Source: Salibacterium aidingense DSM 18341
GTDB taxonomy: Bacteria; Bacillota; Bacilli; Bacillales; Marinococcaceae
NCBI RefSeq assembly: GCF_000429685.1
Contig: NZ_AUCI01000028.1
Span: 1-41,426 of the forward strand
Direction: 5' to 3'
Length of the DNA stretch: 41,426 nt
In this document: positions 25,523 through 34,469 of the stretch, in pieces
Layout: every line of letters begins with the position of its first letter
How positions within the stretch are numbered: the first letter of the stretch is position 1
The notes under the pieces: model-generated
The model's input: only the letters and a program-made list of their open reading frames with translations
Databases searched by the model: none
Told to the model about the DNA's origin: nothing
Translations under genes and position numbers: made by a program

Positions 25523-26680
25523 ATGGGTGAATTCAACGCTTATATTGATAAGGACACAGTCAGAACTCCGCTGGGTAAGGGAGTTTTATCGGGGAGGACC
25601 TTTTCGATTAAAGATGTCATAGCAGTCGAAGGGGTTGCCAATGGAGCGGGAAATCCAGATTGGCTCCGTACAGCCCGGCCGGCTCTCGACGATGCACCAG
25701 TTGTCACAGCACTGCGGCGTCAAGGCGCGGAGCTGCAGGGAAGAACGATCACGGATGAGATGATGTACAGTTTAAACGGAGAAAATTATCATTACGGCAC
25801 TCCTCAAAACCCCAAAGCACCGGATCGCATACCAGGCGGCTCTTCCAGTGGATCAGCCTCCGCAGTGGCGGGCGGGTGTGTTGATTTTGCGCTTGGCACT
25901 GATACGGGGGGTTCTGTGCGTATTCCCGCCGCTTACTGCGGTCTGTATGGATTTCGTCCAACCCACGGGGCATTGCCGATCGAAGGCGTCATTCCGCTGG
26001 CGAAAAGCTTTGATACGATCGGCTGGATGGCAGAAGAACCGAAGCTGATGAAAAAAATCGGGGACGCCTTACTCGATGATTTCCATGCGGGCCCCGGTCT
26101 ACGGCGGGTGGTTATCCCGGAAGAACCCTGGGAACTGCTGGACCCGGAGCTGCAGTCCGTTTATTCCCCGCTTCTGTCCACTATTTCTAGTCAGGCGGAA
26201 ACAGTGGAACAGAAAACATTGACGACCGGAGGACTGAAGGCGTGGGCGGAGACCTTCCGCACGATGCAGGCCATGGAAATCTGGCAGGAACACGGGGAGT
26301 GGATCCAACAGGAAAACCCGGGATTCGGTCCTGATATTGCCCAACGATTTTCGTGGGCAGCTACATTGGATCAAAACCGTTATTCGCAGTTAGTAAACCT
26401 CCGAGAACAAATACAAAGTTATCTTTCTTCTTTTTTGAAAAACGATACGATACTAGTACTTCCGACAACGCCTGGGCCGGCCCCAATACGAAATCAATCG
26501 CTGGAAGAAATGAATGACCGAAGAGCCAAAACGATGCAGCTTACTTCGATTGCAGGGCTTGGAGGACTTCCTCAACTTACGGTTCCTGTTTCAGGAGCGA
26601 AAGAGGCACCGGCAGGTATCTCTCTTATTGCGGGCAGGTTTCAAGATAAACATTTATTGAAATGGGGGGATACGTTTTAA
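25523..26680 (+). CDS. Amidase signature family protein
   Basis: A 385-aa cytoplasmic amidase (GatA-like fold, shorter than GatA's usual 480 aa). Catalytic triad: Lys30 in FSIKDVI, cis-Ser in GGSSSGSAS (about 107) and nucleophile Ser131 in GTDTGGSVRIP. I take the ATG at 25523 with a G-rich site (GGGGG) just upstream; the open frame to 25457 gives 22 extra residues without homology signals. It hydrolyses a carboxamide of unknown identity. It precedes the GntR operon but that has its own promoter, so a link is not proven. Confidence 0.83.
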   Translation: MGEFNAYIDKDTVRTPLGKGVLSGRTFSIKDVIAVEGVANGAGNPDWLRTARPALDDAPVVTALRRQGAELQGRTITDEMMYSLNGENYHYGTPQNPKAPDRIPGGSSSGSASAVAGGCVDFALGTDTGGSVRIPAAYCGLYGFRPTHGALPIEGVIPLAKSFDTIGWMAEEPKLMKKIGDALLDDFHAGPGLRRVVIPEEPWELLDPELQSVYSPLLSTISSQAETVEQKTLTTGGLKAWAETFRTMQAMEIWQEHGEWIQQENPGFGPDIAQRFSWAATLDQNRYSQLVNLREQIQSYLSSFLKNDTILVLPTTPGPAPIRNQSLEEMNDRRAKTMQLTSIAGLGGLPQLTVPVSGAKEAPAGISLIAGRFQDKHLLKWGDTF

Positions 26681-26711
26681 AAAATTCTCTCCCTCCCTGT
26701 TGATCGAGTGA

Positions 26712-26740
26712 TTGACAAAAGATCAATAGGGATTTATAGT
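26712..26740 (+). promoter_or_regulatory. Sigma-A promoter of the GntR operon
   Basis: TTGACA (26712-26717), 17-base spacer, TATAGT (26735-26740). Expected start is near 26747. Confidence 0.78.
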
Positions 26741-26748
26741 ATTATTAA

Positions 26749-26760
26749 CTGATATATCAG
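26749..26760. promoter_or_regulatory. Candidate GntR operator
   Basis: CTGATATATCAG is a perfect 12-bp palindrome lying on the expected transcription start and about 20 bp before the GntR start codon. A partial second copy (AGATATCA) follows. The position suits autoregulation of the operon by its GntR protein. Confidence 0.55.
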
Positions 26761-26780
26761 ATATCAAAGGAGGTGGAAAT

Positions 26781-27473
26781 ATGGATGCGGAACTCGAACA
26801 ATTTTTGATGTCGCGCACGAATAATATTCAGTCCCTCCGGCAGATGGCGGTCGATACGATCCGGGAAGCGATTGTAATGGGCTATTATAAGCCGGGAGAG
26901 CCGATCCGGGAAAGGCAGATTGCCGAAAAAATGAATATCAGCACCACTCCGGTAAAGGAAGCATTCCGTACGCTCGAATATGAAGGGCTGGTGGAAACGG
27001 TGCCGAGGAAAGGAACGTTTGTTTCCAATATGGCGGACACCTCCATTGAAGAAATATTAATGCTTCGGGCGTCGGTGGAAGGGTTGTGTGCCAGGCTGGC
27101 AGCAGAAAAAATGACACCGGCAGATAAACAGAAGCTAAAACAACAGCTTGAACGTATGGATATTCTTCTGCAGGAACAGCGGGTGGAAGAGCTTGTGCAG
27201 GAAAATACAACCTTTCACCGGATGATTGTTACTTACGCTCAAAGCCCGATGATGGAGCAGACGTGGAATACCGTTTCTGCTTTTGACCGGGCCTTCCGCA
27301 AGCTGGCCCTGCAGCAGAATAAGGAACAGACGGAAGGGTTTGCCGAGCATTGGCGGGTGTTTGAAGCGGTGGAACAGAGTGATGGAGAAACAGCGGAATT
27401 GGAAATGAAGAGTCATATCCTGAGAACGCTTGATCATGTCATGAAGCAGGAACAGCGGAGGAGAGGAGAATAA
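26781..27473 (+). CDS. GntR-family regulator (FadR/FCD subfamily)
   Basis: A 230-aa cytoplasmic regulator. Winged HTH at about residues 15-85 (REAIVMGYYKPGEPIRERQIAEKM, TTPVKEAFRTLEYEGLV, PRKGTFV). The FCD effector domain follows, with the metal-binding positions of FadR-C visible as TTFHRMI, EHWRVFEAVE and KSHILRTLDHV. FCD regulators usually bind sugar acids or other carboxylates and repress their own operon. An AAAGGAGGTGG site precedes the ATG. The next gene starts one base after its stop. It probably responds to the substrate or an intermediate of the following pathway. Confidence 0.9.
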   Translation: MDAELEQFLMSRTNNIQSLRQMAVDTIREAIVMGYYKPGEPIRERQIAEKMNISTTPVKEAFRTLEYEGLVETVPRKGTFVSNMADTSIEEILMLRASVEGLCARLAAEKMTPADKQKLKQQLERMDILLQEQRVEELVQENTTFHRMIVTYAQSPMMEQTWNTVSAFDRAFRKLALQQNKEQTEGFAEHWRVFEAVEQSDGETAELEMKSHILRTLDHVMKQEQRRRGE

Positions 27474-27474
27474 T

Positions 27475-28398
27475 ATGGAGACGAAAACAGCAGCGGAAAA
27501 ATTGAAAACGATTTCTGCTATTAATATTACGCCATTTCATCCAGATCATTCGATCGATTGGGAGGCGCTGAAGCGGAATGTCGATTATCTGCTCGATAAA
27601 CATTTGGAAGTCATTGTGCCATGCGGCAACACAGGAGAATTTTATTCGTTGACCGTGGAAGAAGCAAAAGAAGAAAACAGAAAGGTAACAGAATGGGTAT
27701 CCGGCCGTGCAACGGTCATAGCCGGTATTGGATATTCCGTAGATACAGCTGTAGAGATGGGGCTCGATGCTAAAGAAGCAGGAGCGGATGCCGTTTTGAT
27801 TCACATGCCGATTCATCCTTATATGAACGAAGGCGGGACGGCAGCTTATTTTCGAAATATTATGGAAGCTATCGATATGCCGGCGGTGATTTATTTTAAA
27901 AACCCCGCATTAGGGGACGCAGTGTTGAAAGAATTGACACCGCTGCCGCAGCTGGCAGGTGTGAAATACGCGATTAATGATCTTCCGCGCTTTACCAAGA
28001 TTGTAAGGGAAACGCCGGAAGAACACGGAGTTACCTGGGTGTGCGGAACAGCCGAAAAGTGGGCCCCGTATTTCTGGGCGGCCGGGGCAGAAGGATTTAC
28101 CTCCGGTCTCGTAAACTTGTATCCGGAGATATCTTTTGAATTATTACAGGCACTGCGTCAGGGAAACTGGCAGCGGACCTGGGAACTGTGGCATACGATG
28201 GTTCCGTTTGAGGATTTGCGGGCAAGACACAACGCCGGCAACAATGTCGTTGTCATCAAAGAAGCGCTGCAAATGCTGGGATTCCCGGCCGGGCCGACCC
28301 GGGAGCCTGTGTCTGCGTTAAGTGCAGAAGAAAATCAGGAAGTGGCGGATCTGCTGGAAGATTGGCAGCTTAGCAAAGAGACATTTCTGAAAGTCTAA
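27475..28398 (+). CDS. DapA/NAL-family lyase or dehydratase (sugar-acid type)
   Basis: A 307-aa TIM-barrel Schiff-base enzyme. INITPFHPD, VPCGNTGEFYSLT (GxTGE-type loop with Asn in place of Thr), catalytic Tyr in AVIYFKNP and Schiff-base Lys in AGVKYAIND. Members act on 2-keto-3-deoxy or 5-keto-4-deoxy sugar acids, hydroxyproline-derived pyrrolines, or in lysine synthesis. The neighbours (enolase-superfamily protein and a ketoglutarate-semialdehyde-type dehydrogenase) favour a decarboxylating dehydratase such as 5-dehydro-4-deoxyglucarate or 2-keto-3-deoxyarabonate dehydratase. It does not closely resemble Bacillus KdgD, so I give no symbol. Confidence 0.83.
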   Translation: METKTAAEKLKTISAINITPFHPDHSIDWEALKRNVDYLLDKHLEVIVPCGNTGEFYSLTVEEAKEENRKVTEWVSGRATVIAGIGYSVDTAVEMGLDAKEAGADAVLIHMPIHPYMNEGGTAAYFRNIMEAIDMPAVIYFKNPALGDAVLKELTPLPQLAGVKYAINDLPRFTKIVRETPEEHGVTWVCGTAEKWAPYFWAAGAEGFTSGLVNLYPEISFELLQALRQGNWQRTWELWHTMVPFEDLRARHNAGNNVVVIKEALQMLGFPAGPTREPVSALSAEENQEVADLLEDWQLSKETFLKV

Positions 28399-28427
28399 TC
28401 ATTCTACTGGGGAAAGGTTGTGCGTAA

Positions 28428-29597
<1,170 letters not shown>

Positions 29598-29609
29598 GGA
29601 GGCCTTTCT

Positions 29610-31058
29610 ATGAGTATTGTCACACAGCAAACTTATTCCAACTATATCAATGGAACATGGGAATCATCCGCCGGGGACACCAAAGCAAGCATTAACCCGG
29701 CACGTCCCGATGAAGTCGTGGGATATTACACCCTTTCCAGCGCGGATACGCTGAATAAAGCGGTGGAAGCAGGAATGGCGGCAAAAGATGCCTGGAGAAA
29801 AATGGCCGAGCCGGCAAGAGGAAACATTTTATTTAAAGCGGCCGATTTTCTGGAGGGCCGCCTGGAAGAAATCGCAGAAACGATGACAAGAGAAATGGGA
29901 AAAACATTTCCGGAGGCAAAGGGAGAAACGATGCGCGGCGTTCAGCTCCTGCGTTATTATGCCGGCGAAGGCATGAGAAAAAACGGCGATGTCATCCCCT
30001 CCACCGATCAGGAGGCATTGATGTTTACTACACGGACACCGCTTGGGGTAGTAGGCGTTATCACCCCCTGGAACTTCCCGGTAGCCATCCCCATTTGGAA
30101 AATCGCGCCGGCTCTCGTTTATGGCAATGCCGTTGTGTTCAAACCGGCACAGGAAGCGGTCATCACTGCAGCAAAAGTGATGGAATGCCTGGCGGAAGCA
30201 GGCTTTCCTGAAGGCGTGATTAATTTTGTCACAGGGACCGGTTCCGTGATAGGGCAGGGACTGGCCGAACACCCGCATGTTCACGGCATCACCTTTACCG
30301 GCTCAGAACAGGTGGGACGGGGCATCGGACAGACGGCGCTTTCCAGAGGCGCTAAATATCAACTCGAAATGGGCGGAAAAAACCCGGTCATTGTGACCGA
30401 AGATGCAGACCTTGATTTGGCCGTCAATGCAACCATCAGCGGCGGACTGAAGTCCACCGGCCAGAAATGTACAGCAACCAGCCGTGTGATCGTGCAAAGT
30501 ACCGTTTATGATTCCTTTAAAGAGAAACTGCTTGAAAAAGTAAAGGATATCAAAGTCGGGGACGGCATGAAAGAGGACAGCTGGATGGGGCCGTGTGCCA
30601 GTGAGAGCCAGTTTCAGACCGTCTCCTCCTATATTGAAAAAGGGAAAGAAGAGGGAGCCGAACTTCTCTGCGGAGGAGAGACGGTCCCGGAGGAAAAAGG
30701 GTATTATATTACGCCGGCTGTCTTTGATAGAGTGAGCCCCGATATGACGATTGCCCGCGAAGAAATCTTCGGCCCGGTCCTCGCGTTAATGAAGGTAGAG
30801 ACCGTAGAAGAAGCAATTGAACTGGCAAACGACACAGAATACGGACTCAGCGCTTCGATTTTCACCACCAGCATTCAGCACTTTCTATCGTTTCTCGACG
30901 ATATCGAAGCCGGTCTCGTCCGTATCAACGCAGAAAGCGCAGGGGTCGAGCTGCAGGCTCCATTCGGCGGCATGAAAAACTCGAGTTCTCATTCGCGGGA
31001 GCAGGGCGAAGCCGCCAAGGAGTTTTTTACATCAATCAAGACGGTGTTTGTGAAATAA
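29610..31058 (+). CDS. gucD: Alpha-ketoglutaric semialdehyde dehydrogenase-like ALDH
   Basis: A 482-aa cytoplasmic NAD(P)+ dehydrogenase. Motifs: [34 protein letters not shown], catalytic Glu in LEMGGKNP, catalytic Cys in [11 protein letters not shown], and [10 protein letters not shown]. The tail ([20 protein letters not shown]) closely recalls Bacillus YcbD/GucD, which makes 2-oxoglutarate from its semialdehyde in glucarate/galactarate breakdown. It ends the operon: GntR, DapA-family enzyme, enolase-superfamily enzyme, ALDH. AAGGAGG precedes the ATG and a strong terminator follows. The symbol is by resemblance from memory. Confidence 0.85.
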   Translation: MSIVTQQTYSNYINGTWESSAGDTKASINPARPDEVVGYYTLSSADTLNKAVEAGMAAKDAWRKMAEPARGNILFKAADFLEGRLEEIAETMTREMGKTFPEAKGETMRGVQLLRYYAGEGMRKNGDVIPSTDQEALMFTTRTPLGVVGVITPWNFPVAIPIWKIAPALVYGNAVVFKPAQEAVITAAKVMECLAEAGFPEGVINFVTGTGSVIGQGLAEHPHVHGITFTGSEQVGRGIGQTALSRGAKYQLEMGGKNPVIVTEDADLDLAVNATISGGLKSTGQKCTATSRVIVQSTVYDSFKEKLLEKVKDIKVGDGMKEDSWMGPCASESQFQTVSSYIEKGKEEGAELLCGGETVPEEKGYYITPAVFDRVSPDMTIAREEIFGPVLALMKVETVEEAIELANDTEYGLSASIFTTSIQHFLSFLDDIEAGLVRINAESAGVELQAPFGGMKNSSSHSREQGEAAKEFFTSIKTVFVK

Positions 31059-31102
31059 ATCATACAACTATAAATCGAAAATCGGACAGATTATGCTATA
31101 AT

Positions 31103-31136
31103 AAACCCAACCTTGCGTATAAGGTTGGGTTTTGAT
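31103..31136 (+). terminator. Intrinsic terminator of sugar-acid operon
   Basis: A 12-bp perfect stem, AAACCCAACCTT (31103-31114) with AAGGTTGGGTTT (31121-31132), six-base loop, T-rich tail. Confidence 0.9.
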
Positions 31137-31173
31137 TTTCATTTTTAATTCTATCGAGTGAGGCTGATACGTT

Positions 31174-31356
31174 TTAATTATATGGATAATCGCAGATTTC
31201 TTCGTAGGCCTCCACAACTTTCTGCAGGGTGTTCTTTTTCGTACACGTGGTAAGATCATTTTGATTCATTATGGTTTGGGACAAGGATAAAAAACTGATG
31301 TGCGGGTTGGAAGAGGATAATAACAGCTCTACGTACGGTTTATCTTCGTTCAACAT
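31174..31356 (-). CDS. 60-aa small protein, unknown
   Basis: The ATG at 31354-31356 follows TAAGGAGGAATC, an ideal ribosome site, which is the main support for this short gene. The peptide begins MLNEDKPYVELLLSSSNPH, has a Ser/Thr-rich middle with one Cys (TTCTKKN) and a mildly acidic helical end (VVEAYEEICDYPYN). No membrane helix. It is divergent from the SinR-like gene across a 228-base spacer. It is not SinI-, SlrA- or Sda-like by eye. A regulatory role is only suggested by position. Confidence 0.62.
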   Translation of the reverse strand: MLNEDKPYVELLLSSSNPHISFLSLSQTIMNQNDLTTCTKKNTLQKVVEAYEEICDYPYN

Positions 31357-31412
31357 GATTCCTCCTTAGGGGTTCCAGAATTGACCATGTTATGGTTCAA
31401 ATCTCCATTACA

Positions 31413-31432
31413 ATTACATATTATCATGTAAT
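31413..31432. promoter_or_regulatory. Dyad in the spacer between 60-aa gene and SinR-like gene
   Basis: ATTACAT (31413-31419) and ATGTAAT (31426-31432) form a 7-bp dyad. A second imperfect dyad, TTGACCAT-GTT-ATGGTTCAA, lies at 31381-31400. Both are possible operators; no binding protein can be assigned. Confidence 0.35.
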
Positions 31433-31584
31433 ATATTTGTAATAAATGCTAGAAAAGTTGTGATTATTGCAATAGAGAAGGACGAATGCTCCTATTTAAC
31501 TGCTTATTTGGGTGGAGAAAATCGTAACAAAATGGGGGAAGGTCTTTAACCGGAAGAAAAGTAGAAGGGAAGGGAGGATTTCTT

Positions 31585-31935
31585 TTGATCGGGGAACGGA
31601 TTGTCCGTTATCGAATGAAAAAGGACATGTCTATTCATGATTTGGCGGCACGTACAGATATATCGCTGACCTACTTACACGACATCGAACAGAATAGATG
31701 GCTGTACCCTTCCGTACAGTATGTGGAAAAAATTGCTGCAGCTCTGGATGTTCAGGTTCATGATATACTAGGTCCAAAAACGGAGAAAGAAGCAGCAGAA
31801 GAACTGGATGAAAAATGGCTGGAAGTAGTTAGAGAAGCCATGTCCTCCTATGTAAGCAAGGAGCAGTTCAAAGAATTTTTGGACGCCAAAAAAAGAGAAA
31901 AAGAAAGAAAACAGCAGGGGCTGGATTATTACTAG
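31585..31935 (+). CDS. sinR: SinR-like XRE repressor
   Basis: A 116-aa DNA-binding regulator that aligns from memory with Bacillus SinR along its whole length: N-terminal MIGERIVRYRMKK, HTH_3 domain to about residue 62 with PSVQYVEKIAAALDVQVHDIL, then a C-terminal SinI-type dimerisation helix (LDEKWLEVVREAMSSYVSKEQFKEFLD) and a basic tail. SinR represses biofilm matrix genes and is antagonised by SinI in bacilli. The start is a TTG at 31585-31587 after GGGAGGATTTC. No sinI-like gene lies next to it, unlike in B. subtilis. A terminator follows. Confidence 0.85.
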   Translation: MIGERIVRYRMKKDMSIHDLAARTDISLTYLHDIEQNRWLYPSVQYVEKIAAALDVQVHDILGPKTEKEAAEELDEKWLEVVREAMSSYVSKEQFKEFLDAKKREKERKQQGLDYY

Positions 31936-31948
31936 TTTACTGACTGCA

Positions 31949-31979
31949 GGGGCTGCCCTTTTGGACAGCCCCATTTTTT
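31949..31979 (+). terminator. Intrinsic terminator after sinR
   Basis: GGGGCTG (31949-31955) pairs with CAGCCCC (31966-31972); ATTTTTTG follows. Confidence 0.85.
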
Positions 31980-32019
31980 GATGCTTGGATGGAGAAAATA
32001 GAAAGGCAAGGGAAGAGGT

Positions 32020-33630
32020 ATGAAACGTTGGTTAAATAATAGGAGGCCGATCCGGCTTCAGAGTTGGATTACCCTGCTCGTTTCTTTTGTCACGCTGGTT
32101 GCCCTGCTGGTTACAGGGGTGTTAATTGCAAGGGATACAGCAGAGCAGGCAAGAGAGGCTCAAAAGGAAAAAACAATGGATGTCGCTCATGCTGTGGCCT
32201 TCTCAGACATTGTCCGAAATGGACTGCAGGAGGAGTTCCAGGATGGAAAAATTCAAGCTTATACCAAACAGGTGCAGGATGAAACCGATGTTGCTTATAT
32301 TGTTGTCATGAATATGGACCATATCCGTCAGTCCCATCCGGTGGAGGAACGAATTGGGCAGTATTTTGTAGGAAACGACGAAGACCGTGCATTTGAAGGA
32401 GAAAGCTACTCTTCTGTCGCTGAAGGTACCCTTGGGGAATCCCTGCGTTCTTTTGTACCCATTACCAACGAGGAGGGCAGGCAGATCGGGGTGGTGTCTG
32501 TCGGTATTTTATTGGATAACATTGAGAGTGTTATGATGGATCGACAGAAGATCGTTTATCTTGGCTCCGGAGCAGGAATGCTGATTGGTGTCCTGGGAGC
32601 ATTGTGGCTGGCGCGGCGTATCAAATACACAATGCATGGATTGGAACCCCGTGAGATTGGGCAGCTGCTCCAGGAAAGAGAAGCCATGCTTGCCTCTGTC
32701 CGGGAAGGTATTATTGCGATTAATGATAAGGGGTATATTATTATTGTCAATGATGCGGCCAGAGCATTATTTCAACGAGCGGGTATTAGGAAGGATCCGA
32801 TGGGCGAACGGGTCGATGTCTTTTTTCCGGAGTCCCGTTTGAGAGAGATCTTATCTCATCAACATGCTGAATACGACCAGGAAATGAATCTGAACGACCT
32901 TTCTATTATCGTAAATCGAATGCCGGTGGCTTTAGAGGAAAAGGTCGTCGGTGCCATTGCTACTTTCCGGGAAAAAACGGAACTGACCACTCTTCTCGAA
33001 CAGCTTACCGGGGCAAGACACTATGCAGAGCGGCTGCGGGCTCAAACTCATGAATTCATGAACAAGCTTCATGTGATATCAGCCATGGTTCACACCGAAT
33101 CATACCAGGAGTTGGAGGAGTATATTTCTCAGATCTCCACGGCCTATCAACGGGATACTGGGTCTGTTTCTAAGTTGGTGAAAGACCCGGTTCTAGCAGG
33201 GTATCTGCTGAACAAATTCAATACGTTTCAGGAGCAGGACATTGAGATCGAGCTGGAAGGGGGATCTCCGCTTCCTGTACTTCGAAAGACGGAACAAATG
33301 GACGGGCTGATCACGGTTATTGGAAATCTGATGGATAATGCCATGGAAGCAGTGCAGAACCAGGCACGCAGACATATAAAAATAACCATCCATTACATGG
33401 ACGACGTTCTCTATTTTGCGATTCGCGATAATGGCAGAGGCATGACAGAGGAGGAAATGGAGAATATATATCAATCAGGTATATCTGCGAAAGGAAGGAA
33501 CCGGGGGTATGGCATGGAGCTTACCCGAAAAGCTTTGCAGGAAATGAACGGGGATATCGAAATATTTTCTGAAAAAGGAACAGGCACAAGAATAGAAGTG
33601 ACCGTTCCCTATGAAGGGGACCACGTATGA
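32020..33630 (+). CDS. CitA/DcuS-family sensor histidine kinase
   Basis: A 536-aa membrane sensor for di- or tricarboxylates. TM1 at about residues 14-36, a periplasmic-type Cache/PDC sensor domain (about 40-170), TM2 at about 172-195, a cytoplasmic PAS domain (about 215-320), then the family's SPOB-type dimerisation helix with THEFMNKLH (His344), and an HATPase with GNLMDNAMEA, IRDNGRGM and GYGMELTRKA. Its stop overlaps the start of the response regulator by four bases. The SLC13 carrier downstream is the likely target. Resembles DctS/MaeK/CitS; the exact ligand is unknown. Confidence 0.9.
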   Translation: MKRWLNNRRPIRLQSWITLLVSFVTLVALLVTGVLIARDTAEQAREAQKEKTMDVAHAVAFSDIVRNGLQEEFQDGKIQAYTKQVQDETDVAYIVVMNMDHIRQSHPVEERIGQYFVGNDEDRAFEGESYSSVAEGTLGESLRSFVPITNEEGRQIGVVSVGILLDNIESVMMDRQKIVYLGSGAGMLIGVLGALWLARRIKYTMHGLEPREIGQLLQEREAMLASVREGIIAINDKGYIIIVNDAARALFQRAGIRKDPMGERVDVFFPESRLREILSHQHAEYDQEMNLNDLSIIVNRMPVALEEKVVGAIATFREKTELTTLLEQLTGARHYAERLRAQTHEFMNKLHVISAMVHTESYQELEEYISQISTAYQRDTGSVSKLVKDPVLAGYLLNKFNTFQEQDIEIELEGGSPLPVLRKTEQMDGLITVIGNLMDNAMEAVQNQARRHIKITIHYMDDVLYFAIRDNGRGMTEEEMENIYQSGISAKGRNRGYGMELTRKALQEMNGDIEIFSEKGTGTRIEVTVPYEGDHV

Positions 33631-34343
33631 TACAAACATTAATTGTGGAAGATGACCCGATGGTTGCGAAATTTAACCGATTATATCTCGAAAAAGTAGA
33701 GGGGTTTAAAGCGGCAGCTGCCGTGGAAAATGTGGAAGAAGCATGGAAGTACCTAAACGGCCGTGACATTGATCTGATTTTACTGGATATTTATATGGTA
33801 AAGAAAACAGGGATGGAAATGCTGAAAGATCTGCGTAAAACCGGAAGTCCGGTGGATGTGATTGTTATCACTGCCGCTGATGATAAGGAAACGGTACAGG
33901 ACGCTCTCCGATATGGGGCGGTAGATTACTTAATTAAACCTTTTCATTTTGAAAGGTTCCAGGAAGCGTTGAGGCGCTATCGTTATCAACAGGATATCAT
34001 CAAAAAGGAAGAGCCGGTGACGCAGAAAGATCTGGATCCCTTTTTTCAACACCAGCCGGCTCTTCAAAGCAAGGAAACGGATCTTCCCAAGGGCCTTACC
34101 CCGCTGACCTTCTCCCGTATCGCGGAGGTGGTGGAGAGCTTTCATGAGGAGGCTTTTTCTGCCGGTGATGTGGCCGAACATACTGGAATCTCCCAAGTTT
34201 CTGTACGAAAATACCTTCATTACTTAGTAGATCAGGATGTGCTTGGTATGGATGTTATTTTCCAGGCAACCGGAAGGCCCTTGCATCAATTCCGGCTCAA
34301 ACCCGGGAAGCTCGAAATGGTGCAGCGTTTTCAAGCGAAGTAG
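33627..34343 (+). CDS. CitT/DctR-family response regulator
   Basis: A 238-aa cytoplasmic regulator. Receiver domain with EDD (residues 8-10), phospho-acceptor Asp54 in LLDIYMVKKTG, and Lys in YLIKPFHFERF. The C-terminal DNA-binding domain contains FSAGDVAEHTGISQVSVRKYLHYL, as in CitB/DcuR-type regulators. Translationally coupled to the sensor by an ATGA overlap. Likely activates the SLC13 carrier gene 126 bases downstream, whose promoter has a decent -10 but no clear -35. Confidence 0.9.
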   Translation: MIQTLIVEDDPMVAKFNRLYLEKVEGFKAAAAVENVEEAWKYLNGRDIDLILLDIYMVKKTGMEMLKDLRKTGSPVDVIVITAADDKETVQDALRYGAVDYLIKPFHFERFQEALRRYRYQQDIIKKEEPVTQKDLDPFFQHQPALQSKETDLPKGLTPLTFSRIAEVVESFHEEAFSAGDVAEHTGISQVSVRKYLHYLVDQDVLGMDVIFQATGRPLHQFRLKPGKLEMVQRFQAK

Positions 34344-34431
34344 TTCCATTTTTGCTTTTTTTACTTTAAAAAGGGTTGGAATATTTAACAAAGGTATACT
34401 TTCGAAGCAGACACATGTATATTCGATAATC

Positions 34432-34446
34432 AGTAAGCGTTTACAA
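34432..34446 (-). promoter_or_regulatory. CcpA cre site before SLC13 carrier gene
   Basis: The minus strand reads TTGTAAACGCTTACT, a full match to WTGNAANCGNWNNCW. It lies about 30 bp downstream of the start expected from a -10-like TATACT at 34395-34400, and 23 bp before the start codon: a roadblock position for catabolite repression. Confidence 0.75.
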
Positions 34447-34469
34447 TGAAAGAGTGAGGAGGAATGGAC

